A program made the translations under genes and the position numbers. The notes beneath the pieces are model-generated. The model saw nothing but the letters and a program-made list of their open reading frames with translations. It ran no database searches and was not told where the DNA came from. DNA of 64,000 bases from Erythrobacteraceae bacterium Alg239-R51. GTDB lineage: Bacteria > Pseudomonadota > Alphaproteobacteria > Sphingomonadales > Sphingomonadaceae. The stretch's first letter is position 1; each line of letters opens with the position of its first letter. Shown one piece after another: positions 14,844 through 23,337 of the stretch. The stretch lies in assembly GCA_947331495.1 (NCBI GenBank), contig CAMZOI010000002.1:322501-386500 (forward strand), in the 5' to 3' direction.

Positions 14844-16055
14844 TTACTGGTGGTCCAACATGCCAAGCACGCGCTTGGCGATGATGTTGTTCTGGATTTC
14901 CGTCGATCCGCCGTAGATCGTTGTCGCCTTGCCAAAGAGCCAGCCGCGCACGGCGTCCAATTCGCCTTCCGTGAAGCCTTCGCCCTCCCAGCCAAGGCCC
15001 TGGAGCCCGCGGATCTCGATCAACAGTTCGGCGCGTTCCTGGCCGAGCTTCGTGCCAAGCTTCTTGAGCACCGAACTGATTTCGGAAACGCCACCCTGGG
15101 CCTTGCTTTCCTCCACCGCCCGGCGAGCGGTCAGCAGGAACGAATTCCAGCGAATTTCGAAATCGGCAATCTTGTCACGCAGTACCGCATCAGACAGTTC
15201 GCCGTCATCGGTGGTGCTGCGGTATTTCTTCGCAATGTCACCAAGGCTTTGACCCATCAGGCGAGCCAGGCTGCCACCGCCGGAAAGATTGGTGCGTTCA
15301 TGCTGGAGCAGGCGCTTGCCGATGGTCCAGCCCTGGCCTTCGTCGCCAACCAGATTATCCTTGGGCACTTTCACATCGGTGAAGAACGTCTCGCAGAAGG
15401 GGCTCGTCCCCGAGATCATCGTGATGGGGCGGACCTCCACGCCAGGAGAATCCATGTCGATCAGCATAAAGCTGATGCCCTTGTGCTTGTCCGATTTGTC
15501 GGTGCGCACGATGGCGAAGCACTTGTCCGCCCACTGCCCGCCGCTGGTCCAGGTCTTCTGACCGTTGACAAGATAATGGTCGCCCTTGTCTTCGGCAAAG
15601 GTCTGCAGATTGGCGAGGTCCGATCCGGCATTGGGTTCGGAATATCCCTGGCACCAACGGATTTCTCCCTTGCAGATAGGTGGAAGATGCTCGCGCTTCT
15701 GCTCCTCGCTGCCATATTCCAGCAGGGTCGGACCGAACATCATCACCCCCATCCCGCCGATCGGGTTGTAGGCGCCCGCTTTCGCCATTTCCTCGTCGAG
15801 GATCCTGGCCTGGGACTTGGTCAGTCCGCCGCCGCCATATTCCTTTGGCCAGGTCGGTGTGCCCCAGCCGCGTTCGCCCATGGCTTCGCGCCACTGCTTC
15901 TGCGCGTCACTTTCTTCGGTCGGTCCCTCGACACTGGCAAGGGCATTCGACTTGCCTTTCAGGTCCTCGGGAAAATTCTGTGCAAGGAACTGTTGCACTT
16001 CGGAACGAAACGCATCTTCGTCTGCGTGGATATCGGGTTCAAGCTGGGTCGCCAT
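14844..16055 (-). CDS. Acyl-CoA dehydrogenase family protein
   Basis: 403 residues from ATG 16055 with GAGGAGAGG just upstream. The N-terminal helical domain, FAD-contact segment (WCQGYSEPNAGSDLANLQT and TWTSGGQWADKCF) and C-terminal helices (TIYGGSTEIQNNIIAKRVLG) are all present. Acyl-CoA dehydrogenases oxidise acyl-CoA to the trans-2-enoyl form with FAD. The pairing with the truncated gene downstream suggests that this was one subunit of a heteromeric enzyme of the kind used on branched or cyclic acyl-CoAs. The substrate cannot be told. Confidence 0.88.
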   Translation of the reverse strand: MATQLEPDIHADEDAFRSEVQQFLAQNFPEDLKGKSNALASVEGPTEESDAQKQWREAMGERGWGTPTWPKEYGGGGLTKSQARILDEEMAKAGAYNPIGGMGVMMFGPTLLEYGSEEQKREHLPPICKGEIRWCQGYSEPNAGSDLANLQTFAEDKGDHYLVNGQKTWTSGGQWADKCFAIVRTDKSDKHKGISFMLIDMDSPGVEVRPITMISGTSPFCETFFTDVKVPKDNLVGDEGQGWTIGKRLLQHERTNLSGGGSLARLMGQSLGDIAKKYRSTTDDGELSDAVLRDKIADFEIRWNSFLLTARRAVEESKAQGGVSEISSVLKKLGTKLGQERAELLIEIRGLQGLGWEGEGFTEGELDAVRGWLFGKATTIYGGSTEIQNNIIAKRVLGMLDHQ

Positions 16056-16160
16056 TACGCCTCTCCTCTCTTGGCCTCTCCATACCGCAAAGTGACCGCT
16101 CACGGAAATACGCTAGGGCATGCTTGACGTGAAGGGGGCTTTGCGTGTGATACGGGGGGT

Positions 16161-17054
16161 ATGACCGAACCTGTACGACACGCGCCGAGGATGCGCAGCT
16201 GGCTTTTCGCACCCGGCGACAGCTTGAAAAAGATGACGAAAGCTTGCGAGGGGGAAGCAGACATCGTCATCCTCGATCTCGAAGACGCGGTTACCGAAGA
16301 AAACAAACCGACCGCGCGCGAGGCCATCGCCAGTTTCCTGAACGGACGCAGCGATAGGGTACGGGCGCGGATCTGGGTCCGCGTCAACCCACTGGATGGC
16401 GATTGGACCACTCGGGATCTGGCTGCGATCATGCCTGCCCGGCCCGGGGGTATCATGTTGCCGAAATCGCGCGGCCGGCACGATGTCGAAAAGCTCGATG
16501 AACTTCTGACCGCACGGGAACTGGCTCAGCGGATTGCGCCAGGATCGACGCCGGTGATCGCGCTGGTGACCGAAACCGCGGCGGCGATGTTCACCACCGG
16601 GGACTATGCCGGTGCACCGCGGCTCACGGCAATGACCTGGGGTGCGGAGGATCTTGCGGATTCGATCGGCGCGCAAAGCAACCGCGATGCCGATGGTGAG
16701 TTCGGTTTCACCTACAGGCTCGCGCGGAGCCTGTGTCTGCTGGGCGCAGCGGCGGCGGAAGTGCCTGCCATCGAGACCATAAGCACCGATTTCCGCGATC
16801 TGGACAGGCTAAGAGACCGTGCGGTGCAGGTCCGGCGCGAAGGATATCGCGGCATGCTTGCAATTCATCCGGCGCAGGTTCCGATCATCAACGAGGCTTT
16901 TTCGCCCGGAGCAGATGAAATTGCCGAGGCGCAAGAGATCGTCGCGCTGTTCGAAGCCAATCCGGGTGCCGGCACGATCGGCTGGAAAGGCGGCATGCTG
17001 GACCGCCCGCACCTGTCGCGGGCGCGGCAATTACTCGCCCAGGTTGAAAGCTAG
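16161..17054 (+). CDS. HpcH/HpaI aldolase / citrate lyase beta-like (CitE family) protein
   Basis: 297 residues. Signature segments of the CitE/Mcl TIM barrel are RSWLFAPGDS (CoA/phosphate loop), VILDLEDAV (metal-binding region), RIWVRVNPL and ALVTETAAAM. Such enzymes cleave or hydrolyse 3-hydroxyacyl-CoA thioesters such as (S)-citramalyl- or malyl-CoA using Mg2+. As a stand-alone gene beside acyl-CoA dehydrogenases it probably works in acyl-CoA breakdown. Exact substrate unknown. Confidence 0.85.
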   Translation: MTEPVRHAPRMRSWLFAPGDSLKKMTKACEGEADIVILDLEDAVTEENKPTAREAIASFLNGRSDRVRARIWVRVNPLDGDWTTRDLAAIMPARPGGIMLPKSRGRHDVEKLDELLTARELAQRIAPGSTPVIALVTETAAAMFTTGDYAGAPRLTAMTWGAEDLADSIGAQSNRDADGEFGFTYRLARSLCLLGAAAAEVPAIETISTDFRDLDRLRDRAVQVRREGYRGMLAIHPAQVPIINEAFSPGADEIAEAQEIVALFEANPGAGTIGWKGGMLDRPHLSRARQLLAQVES

Positions 17055-17062
17055 GTCGAGAG

Positions 17063-17797
17063 CTACGTCGAAAGCTTCGCGACCTCTTCCAGAACCCGCT
17101 TGGCATATTCCTGCCGGCAGATGAGCAGGTCGGGCATGTAGGTGTTCTTGTTGTTATAGACGAGCGGACTACCGTCGATCCGGCTGACATGCAGTCCATG
17201 GGCGAGCGCGACGGCGGCGGGCGCGGCACTGTCCCATTCGTATTGCCCTCCGGTGTGGAGATAGATTTCCGCTTCGCCGCGCACGATGGACATGGCCTTC
17301 GCTCCGGCCGAACCCATTCCGACAAGCTCGGCCCCGATGGATTTTGATACCGCGACGGCCTCTGGCGCCGGACGCGTGCGGCTGACGACCATCCGCGGCT
17401 TTGCGGCACCGGCGGGTACCTCGATGGGGGTGTCCGTACGCAGGACCACGCCCAGGCCGGGCAAGGCGACAGCGCCGATTTCGGGATGTCCATCGATACA
17501 CAGGGCGACGTGTACCGCCCAGTCCGTTCGGGATTCCCCATATTCGCGCGTGCCGTCGACCGGATCGACGATCCAGACGCGATTTTTCGAAAGGCGTTCT
17601 TCGGTGTCCTTGCTTTCCTCGCTCAGAAGACCGTCATCGGGACGCTGTTCTCGCAACGCATGGACCAGGAACTGGTTTGCGGTTTCGTCACCCGCATTTC
17701 CCAAGGCCTTGCCTTCGAACATCTTGCTGTCGCGCACCTCGACAAGGATCCTGCCTGCGATGTCGGCAAGGCGAGCGGCGAGTTCTGCGTCGGTCAT
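17063..17797 (-). CDS. Inositol monophosphatase-family phosphatase (CysQ-like)
   Basis: 244 residues from ATG 17797 (an open frame upstream to 17962 looks unrelated). The metal-binding signatures of the family are clear: LLSEESKD (Glu pair), WIVDPVDGTREYG (DPxDGT) and the C-terminal QYEWDSAAPAAVALAHG (WDxAAP). CysQ members hydrolyse 3'-phosphoadenosine 5'-phosphate. IMPase or histidinol-phosphatase activity cannot be excluded. Convergent with the CitE-like gene, with 8 nt between the stops. Confidence 0.82.
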   Translation of the reverse strand: MTDAELAARLADIAGRILVEVRDSKMFEGKALGNAGDETANQFLVHALREQRPDDGLLSEESKDTEERLSKNRVWIVDPVDGTREYGESRTDWAVHVALCIDGHPEIGAVALPGLGVVLRTDTPIEVPAGAAKPRMVVSRTRPAPEAVAVSKSIGAELVGMGSAGAKAMSIVRGEAEIYLHTGGQYEWDSAAPAAVALAHGLHVSRIDGSPLVYNNKNTYMPDLLICRQEYAKRVLEEVAKLST

Positions 17798-17943
17798 CGA
17801 AATTCCATCTGGTTCGAACAATTCGGCGGTCGCATGGCAGAGACAGGCGTGCTTGCGAACCCCGGTAATGATCTGGCGGGTGGCGATGAACGCCGTCACT
17901 GACACCTTGCCCTCCTCACGCCGCCCGACTAGCGCAAGCAAGG

Positions 17944-18534
17944 ATGTTCGACCCCACTGCATTTCGAGACGCGCTTGGCTCCTTCGTCACCGGCGTCACG
18001 ATCGTCACCACGCGTGACGAAAGCGGGCAACCGTTCGGGCTTACTGCCAACAGTTTCAATTCGGTCAGCCTGGATCCGCCAATGGTGCTCTGGAGCCTTT
18101 CGCTGACATCGGGAACCTTGCCGATATTTCGTGACGCCGATCACTGGGCGGTGCACGTTCTCGCCGCGGACCAGCAGGCTTTGTCCGACCACTTCGCACG
18201 TCCGGGCTCGGCCAAGTTCGAAGGCCTCGACCTGCAGGATGGACCGGAAGGAGCGCCCCTTCTCGATGGCTACGCCGCCCGCTTCGGCTGCCGGGCCCGG
18301 TTCGAATACGAGGGCGGAGACCACGCAATTTTCCTGGGCCAAGTCGTGGACTTCGATCGCCGTGACGCCGAACCCCTGATTTATCACGGTGGCCGCTACG
18401 GGCGCGTGATGCGTGCGGCATCGGGAAAAAATCTCGAGCGTGAAGGGTTGGCCGAGCGGATCGGCGATGGGCTGGCCCTGACCGCGAGCGGCGCCGACCT
18501 GCTCAGCGCGCTCGAGGAGGTCGCGAAGCGCTAG
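17944..18534 (+). CDS. Flavin reductase-like (FMN-binding split-barrel) protein
   Basis: 196 residues from ATG 17944. The first about 160 residues are a flavin reductase domain (LGSFVTGVTIVTTRD, GLTANSFNSVSLDPPMVLWS, GHVVDF-type segment GQVVDFDRRDAEPLIYHGGRY). The last about 30 residues are an extra helical tail. Such proteins supply reduced FMN to a monooxygenase or are flavin-dependent oxidoreductases themselves. The next gene is a nitronate monooxygenase-like protein. Confidence 0.85.
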   Translation: MFDPTAFRDALGSFVTGVTIVTTRDESGQPFGLTANSFNSVSLDPPMVLWSLSLTSGTLPIFRDADHWAVHVLAADQQALSDHFARPGSAKFEGLDLQDGPEGAPLLDGYAARFGCRARFEYEGGDHAIFLGQVVDFDRRDAEPLIYHGGRYGRVMRAASGKNLEREGLAERIGDGLALTASGADLLSALEEVAKR

Positions 18535-18590
18535 ACACTGGCACCGCGTGCCGATACCGGTTGCGAAAAGCAACTGTAGAGAGGACGGCA

Positions 18591-19568
18591 ATGAAAACCC
18601 GCATCACCGAAATGTTCGGCATCGAGCACCCGATCATCCAGGGAGGCATGCATTATGTCGGCTTTGCCGAGATGGCAGCGGCGGTGTCCAACGCGGGCGG
18701 GCTGGGCATCATCACCGGTTTGACCCAGGGCACGCCGGAAAAGTTGGCCGATGAAATCGCTCGCTGCAAGGACATGACCGACAAGCCGATCGGCGTGAAC
18801 CTGACCTTTCTGCCGACGGTCAATGCGCCCGACTATCCCGGCCTGGTGCGCGTCATCATCGAAGCCGGGGTGAAGATCGTCGAGACGGCGGGCAACAATC
18901 CGGCACAGGTTCTGCCCTTCTTCAAGGATGCGGGCGTCAAGGTCATCCACAAATGCACCAGCGTGCGCCATAGCCTCAAGGCCCAGTCGATCGGTTGCGA
19001 CGCAGTCAGCGTCGATGGATTCGAATGTGGCGGACATCCGGGCGAAGACGACATTCCCAACATGATCCTGCTGCCGCGCGCGGCGGACGAGCTTGAGATT
19101 CCCTTCGTCGCCAGTGGTGGCATGGCCGATGGTCGCAGTCTTGTCGCCAGCCTGGCGATGGGCGCGGACGGAATGAACATGGGCACGCGGTTCATCGCCA
19201 CCAAGGAAGCTCCGGTACATGAAAACGTGAAGAAAGCGATCGTCGCGGCGAGCGAACTCGATACCCGCCTGGTGATGAGGCCGCTGCGCAATACAGAGCG
19301 CGTGATGACCAACGACGCGGTCGAGGAGCTGCTGCGGATCGAGAAGGAAAAAGGGGCCGACCTCAAATTCGAAGATGTCATCGAACAGGTCGCCGGCGTC
19401 TATCCCCGGATCATGATGGAGGGCGAGATGGACGCAGGCGCATGGTCCTGCGGCATGGTAGCCGGCCTCATCGACGATATCCCCACCTGTCAGGAACTGA
19501 TCGATTCGATCATGGCGGAGGCTGAGGCGATCATCACCCAGCGGCTGGCCGGTTTCCAGAACGCATAA
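18591..19568 (+). CDS. Nitronate monooxygenase / enoyl reductase-like FMN TIM-barrel protein
   Basis: 325 residues from ATG 18591 (GAGAGGA upstream). The fold signature is that of NMO/FabK-type FMN enzymes: EHPIIQGGMHYVGFAEMAAAV, NAGGLGIITG, CDAVSVDGFECGGHPGE (catalytic-loop His-containing motif), VASGGMADGRSLV and GADGMNMGTRF. First gene of a four-gene operon with an acyl-CoA dehydrogenase, an SDR and an aldo/keto reductase. Nitronate oxidation is only one option; several family members act on CoA-linked substrates. Confidence 0.82.
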   Translation: MKTRITEMFGIEHPIIQGGMHYVGFAEMAAAVSNAGGLGIITGLTQGTPEKLADEIARCKDMTDKPIGVNLTFLPTVNAPDYPGLVRVIIEAGVKIVETAGNNPAQVLPFFKDAGVKVIHKCTSVRHSLKAQSIGCDAVSVDGFECGGHPGEDDIPNMILLPRAADELEIPFVASGGMADGRSLVASLAMGADGMNMGTRFIATKEAPVHENVKKAIVAASELDTRLVMRPLRNTERVMTNDAVEELLRIEKEKGADLKFEDVIEQVAGVYPRIMMEGEMDAGAWSCGMVAGLIDDIPTCQELIDSIMAEAEAIITQRLAGFQNA

Positions 19569-19583
19569 CGAAAGAGACCGATC

Positions 19584-20726
19584 ATGCTCGATACATCCAA
19601 GCGCGTCGCTTACACAGAGGATCACGAGGCCTTCCGCGACACGGTGCGCAAGGTTTTTGCCGAACACATGACGCCGTTCCTCGATCAGCACGAAAAAGAA
19701 GGCATCGTCGGGCGCGAGGCATGGAAGGCACTGGGCGACGCCGGCATGCTGTGTCCGACCGTGTCGGAAGAACATGGTGGCCTTGGCCTCGACTTCGGGT
19801 TCAATTGTATCGTTACCGAGGAACTGAGCTATCTCGGCTCGTCGGCGGGTTTCACGTTGCAGAACGATATTACCGTGAATTACTTCGAGCGTCTCGGGAC
19901 GGACGAGCAGAAAGAGAAATACCTTCCCGGCATGATAGGCGGTGACATCATCACCGCGATCGCCATGACCGAACCGGGTGCCGGCAGCGACCTTCAGGGC
20001 GTGCGCACGACAGCAGTGCGTGAAGATGGCGAGTGGGTGGTCAACGGGTCGAAGACCTATATCACCAATGGCCAGAATGCCGACGTGGTGATCGTCGTCG
20101 CCAAGACGGATCCGAGCCAGGGCGCGAAAGGAACGTCGCTCATTCTCGTCGAGGCGGGCACGCCCGGGTTCGAGCGCGGACGCAATCTCGACAAGATCGG
20201 CCAGCATTCGGCCGACACGTCCGAGCTGTTTTTCCATGACTGCCGGGTGCCGGCGGACAATCTGCTCGGCAGCGAAGGGCGCGGGTTCATTCACCTGATG
20301 GAGGAGCTGCCACAGGAACGTCTGTCGATCGCCGTGGGCGCGCAGGCGGGCGCTCAGCGCGCGTTCGACGAGGTCGTCGCGTTCACCAAGGATCGCGACG
20401 CTTTCGGTCGCAAGGTGTTCGAGTTCCAGAACACCAAGTTCACGCTCGCCGATCTCGCGGCAAAGCTGCAGGTCGGCTGGGCTCACCTCGATTGGGCGAT
20501 CCTGCGGCACCTGCGCGGCGAACTGACCACGGACGAGGCAAGCGCGGCCAAGCTGTGGCACACCGAAATGCAATGGCAGGTATGCGATGCGGCCCTGCAA
20601 CTGCACGGGGGAGCGGGCTACATGAACGAATACCCGATCGCCCGCTTGTGGCGCGATGCGCGCGTGCAACGTATTTACGGGGGCACGTCGGAGATCATGA
20701 AGGAAGTGGTCGGCCGCGCGATCTGA
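19584..20726 (+). CDS. Acyl-CoA dehydrogenase
   Basis: 380 residues, full length. FAD-binding segments (IAMTEPGAGSDLQG and KTYITNGQNADVVIVVAKTD), the catalytic Glu region and the C-terminal signature QLHGGAGYMNEYPIARLWRD then YGGTSEIMKEVVGRAI are all present. It closely follows the NMO-like gene (15 nt) and precedes the SDR gene, so it belongs to the operon. Probably a medium- or long-chain beta-oxidation step. Confidence 0.92.
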   Translation: MLDTSKRVAYTEDHEAFRDTVRKVFAEHMTPFLDQHEKEGIVGREAWKALGDAGMLCPTVSEEHGGLGLDFGFNCIVTEELSYLGSSAGFTLQNDITVNYFERLGTDEQKEKYLPGMIGGDIITAIAMTEPGAGSDLQGVRTTAVREDGEWVVNGSKTYITNGQNADVVIVVAKTDPSQGAKGTSLILVEAGTPGFERGRNLDKIGQHSADTSELFFHDCRVPADNLLGSEGRGFIHLMEELPQERLSIAVGAQAGAQRAFDEVVAFTKDRDAFGRKVFEFQNTKFTLADLAAKLQVGWAHLDWAILRHLRGELTTDEASAAKLWHTEMQWQVCDAALQLHGGAGYMNEYPIARLWRDARVQRIYGGTSEIMKEVVGRAI

Positions 20727-20736
20727 GGAGAACGAG

Positions 20737-21462
20737 ATGACCCATGCGCTCGATTATTCCGGCAAGACCGTCCTCGTCATCGGCGGGACGAGCGGGATCG
20801 GCAACGGCATCGCCCAGGGGTTCAACCGTGCCGGGGCGACGGTGCACGTGACCGGCACCCGCTCGAGCAAGGATGATTACGCCGATAGTGATCTTGACGA
20901 ACTGACCTTTCACCGGCTCGACGTCGCGGAGCGAGACAGCGTCGCTTCGCTTGACCTGCCGGAACAACTCGATGTCGTCGTGCTGTGCCAGGGCATCGTC
21001 CGCTATGGCCGCGAAGAGTTCGATCGCGCGGGCTGGGATGCGGTCATGGACGTCAATCTCAATTCCCTGATGGATTGCGCGCGCGCTGTCCGGCCCAAAC
21101 TTGCCGAGGCAGGAGGATCGCTAATCGTGGTCAGTTCCGTCGGCGCGTTTCACGCCATGGTCGGCACGCCGGCCTACGGGGCCAGCAAGGCAGGAGCGGT
21201 GCACCTCGTGACCTCGCTCGCCGCGGCCTGGGCCGGCAAGGGCATTCGCGTCAACGGGATCGCGCCGGGTCTGGTGGAAACGAAGATGACGGCGGTGACC
21301 TTCGATAACGACAAACGCCGCGAGGGCGCGTTGCAAACGATCCCGGCCGGCCGGTTCGGTACTCCAGACGACATGGCGGGCGCGGCAATGTTCCTTGCCT
21401 CCCCACTCGCCGATTACATGCATGGACAGACCTTGCGCGTCGATGGCGGCATGACCCTCTGA
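20737..21462 (+). CDS. Short-chain dehydrogenase/reductase
   Basis: 241 residues. NAD(P)-binding TGxxxGIG appears as GGTSGIGNGIA near residue 17. The catalytic set is Ser in VVSSVGAF, Tyr-x-x-x-Lys in YGASK and the Asn in VMDVNLNSL. It ends with LRVDGGMTL, typical of classical SDRs. It may act on a 3-hydroxyacyl intermediate of the operon's pathway, by inference. Confidence 0.92.
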   Translation: MTHALDYSGKTVLVIGGTSGIGNGIAQGFNRAGATVHVTGTRSSKDDYADSDLDELTFHRLDVAERDSVASLDLPEQLDVVVLCQGIVRYGREEFDRAGWDAVMDVNLNSLMDCARAVRPKLAEAGGSLIVVSSVGAFHAMVGTPAYGASKAGAVHLVTSLAAAWAGKGIRVNGIAPGLVETKMTAVTFDNDKRREGALQTIPAGRFGTPDDMAGAAMFLASPLADYMHGQTLRVDGGMTL

Positions 21463-21475
21463 CAAGGAGTTCGCG

Positions 21476-22501
21476 GTGGAATACGTCAATCTCGGCCCGT
21501 CGGGCCTCAAGATTTCGCGGCTCTGCCTTGGCTGCATGAGCTATGGCGATACCAGCAAGGGCTGGCACGGTGACTGGGTGCTGTCCGAAGACGAAAGCCG
21601 GCCGTTCATTCGTGAGGCGATCGAAGCCGGGATCAATTTCTTCGACACCGCCAACATGTATTCGATGGGCGCATCTGAGGAAGTCGTCGGCCGCCTGCTG
21701 CCGGAGTTCGCCCGGCGTGACGAGATCGTGGTCGCGACCAAGGCGTTCCTGCCGTGGCGACAGGCCCCCAATACCGGAGGTCTCTCGCGCAAGAGCCTGT
21801 TTAAGGCGATCGACGATAGCTTGACCCGGCTGGATATGGATTATGTCGATCTTTATCAGGTCCACCGTTGGGACGAGACCACGCCAATCGCGGAAACGAT
21901 GGAGGCGCTTCACGATATCGTGAAGGCCGGCAAGGTGCGCTACATCGGGGCATCCAGCATGACCGCATGGCAATTCGCCAAGGCCCAGGAAATTGCGCGA
22001 TCGCGCAACTGGACGCCGTTCATCTCAATGCAGAATCACGTGAATTTGCTGTACCGCGAGGAAGAGCGCGAGATGATCCCCCTTTGCCGCGACCAGGGGG
22101 TCGGCATCATTCCCTGGTCACCGCTTGCCCGTGGCAGGCTGGCGCGCGCATGGAACGAAACGACAGTCCGCAGCGAGACGGACGGGTTCGGTCAGATGCT
22201 GTATCGCCAGAATCTCGAGGCCGACCGGGCTATTGTCGATGCTGTGGGCGAAATCGCCGACAAGCGCGGCGTTCCGCGTGCGACCATTGCCTTGGCGTGG
22301 CACTTTGCCAGAGATACAACCGCGCCGATAATCGGCGCGACAAAAACGGACCATATATCAGCCGCCCTTGCGGCAACCCAACTCGAATTGAGCGACGAGG
22401 AGGTCAATCGCCTCGAAGCGCCATATCGGGCGAAAGACCCGGTGGGTGTCGCCAGTACGGCTCCGCGCGACTGGTCGCTTTCGGTTAGGACAGCTGAGTA
22501 A
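21476..22501 (+). CDS. Aldo/keto reductase
   Basis: 341 residues from GTG 21476 with AAGGAG 6 nt upstream. The (beta/alpha)8 signatures are LGLGCMSYGD-like (RLCLGCMSYGD), FFDTANMYSMGASEEVVGR (Asp/Tyr of the tetrad), ATKAFLP (Lys), VDLYQVHRWDETTPIAETM (His) and the NADPH loop GATKTDHI. It closes the catabolic operon that begins at 18591. Confidence 0.9.
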   Translation: MEYVNLGPSGLKISRLCLGCMSYGDTSKGWHGDWVLSEDESRPFIREAIEAGINFFDTANMYSMGASEEVVGRLLPEFARRDEIVVATKAFLPWRQAPNTGGLSRKSLFKAIDDSLTRLDMDYVDLYQVHRWDETTPIAETMEALHDIVKAGKVRYIGASSMTAWQFAKAQEIARSRNWTPFISMQNHVNLLYREEEREMIPLCRDQGVGIIPWSPLARGRLARAWNETTVRSETDGFGQMLYRQNLEADRAIVDAVGEIADKRGVPRATIALAWHFARDTTAPIIGATKTDHISAALAATQLELSDEEVNRLEAPYRAKDPVGVASTAPRDWSLSVRTAE

Positions 22502-22537
22502 CTCTCCCGATCGGCAAATGTTACGAAAGCCGAAACT

Positions 22538-22559
22538 CGGTCACAAACCGGTCACATCG
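22538..22559 (+). promoter_or_regulatory. Pho-box-like direct repeat upstream of the PhoB-like regulator
   Basis: Two 11-bp units, CGGTCACAAAC and CGGTCACATCG, repeat head-to-tail with the spacing of PhoB boxes (consensus CTGTCAT-A/T-rich-4 twice). They end 40 nt before the GTG at 22600, so autoregulation is plausible. Confidence 0.55.
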
Positions 22560-22599
22560 TTGCGCCATTTCCCGTCTCATCGGGTGGAGCGGTGCACAG

Positions 22600-23268
22600 G
22601 TGAACGTCAACATATTCATCACGAGCGAATTTGGCGAAACGCTGAATGATTTCGAGCATGGCGACAGGCGATACGTGTTCGCCAGACTATTTTCCGAAGG
22701 CCCGCGCCGACTGGTCGAGGGCCCGGTCTATGCGTTCGTCGACTGGATCATGGACGACCTGTCTGGCCTGGAGATGTGTCGCCGTTTGCGTGTCGACCCC
22801 CGCACCCGCAATGCCCATATCACGATCGTTCTCGAAGCGGATGATGCCGAGGACAAGCGCCGCGCGCTCAGGGCTGGTGCGGACGACTATGTCTTCGGTC
22901 CGGTCGATCGGACAGTCGTGCTCGACCGGGTCGTGGCCCGGCAGGGTCAAGGCGGATACCGCGCATCTGAACATTTCGAGAAGGGTTTGCTCGCGATCGA
23001 CATGGCTGCCCGCCAGGCGCGCTGGGATGACAAGCCGCTCGACCTCAGGCCGAACGAGTTCAGATTGCTGCATTTTTTCGCGCAGAATCCAGATAGAGTT
23101 CTGACGCGGCGCGATCTGATCGCGGCGCTGGGTAAGCAGGATCCTCCGATAGACGAGCGCACGGTCGATGTCTGGATTGGACGTCTGCGCCGGACGCTTC
23201 GTGCGGCAAAAGCTGGCGAACGCGTGCGTACCGTCCGCTCGCTCGGATACGTTTACGACACGCACTGA
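22600..23268 (+). CDS. OmpR/PhoB-type response regulator with degenerate receiver
   Basis: 222 residues from GTG 22600. The C-terminal winged helix is typical of OmpR/PhoB (LDLRPNEFRLLHFFAQNPDRV; the last helix TVDVWIGRLRRTLRAA and RTVRSLGYVYD). The receiver keeps Asp48 (AFVDWIM) and the LSGLEMCRRLR helix but lacks the acidic pair at strand 1 (NIFITSEF), has Glu where Thr/Ser is expected (TIVLEADDA) and Gly where the conserved Lys is (DYVFGPVD). Standard phosphorylation signalling is therefore doubtful. It has no adjacent kinase and is convergent with a TonB-receptor gene. Confidence 0.82.
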   Translation: MNVNIFITSEFGETLNDFEHGDRRYVFARLFSEGPRRLVEGPVYAFVDWIMDDLSGLEMCRRLRVDPRTRNAHITIVLEADDAEDKRRALRAGADDYVFGPVDRTVVLDRVVARQGQGGYRASEHFEKGLLAIDMAARQARWDDKPLDLRPNEFRLLHFFAQNPDRVLTRRDLIAALGKQDPPIDERTVDVWIGRLRRTLRAAKAGERVRTVRSLGYVYDTH

Positions 23269-23284
23269 CCGCTGCCGGGCTGGA

Positions 23285-23316
23285 AGGAAGGGCCGTCCGG
23301 ATGGACGATCCCTCCT
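23285..23316. terminator. Imperfect hairpin between convergent regulator and TonB-receptor genes
   Basis: CGTCC-GGAT-GGACG with outer GGG/CCC and AGGA/TCCT pairings lies between two converging genes. There is no good T-run on either side, so it is only a weak candidate bidirectional terminator. Confidence 0.35.
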
Positions 23317-23337
23317 GTAGCAGGATCAAGAGGACGC

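Noticed and set aside
14850-16127. 425-codon plus-strand open frame
   Set aside because: Antisense of the intact acyl-CoA dehydrogenase.
18531-20669. 712-codon open frame on the minus strand
   Set aside because: Antisense shadow of the nitronate monooxygenase-like and acyl-CoA dehydrogenase genes, both with clear family motifs; GC-rich codon bias keeps the reverse frame open.
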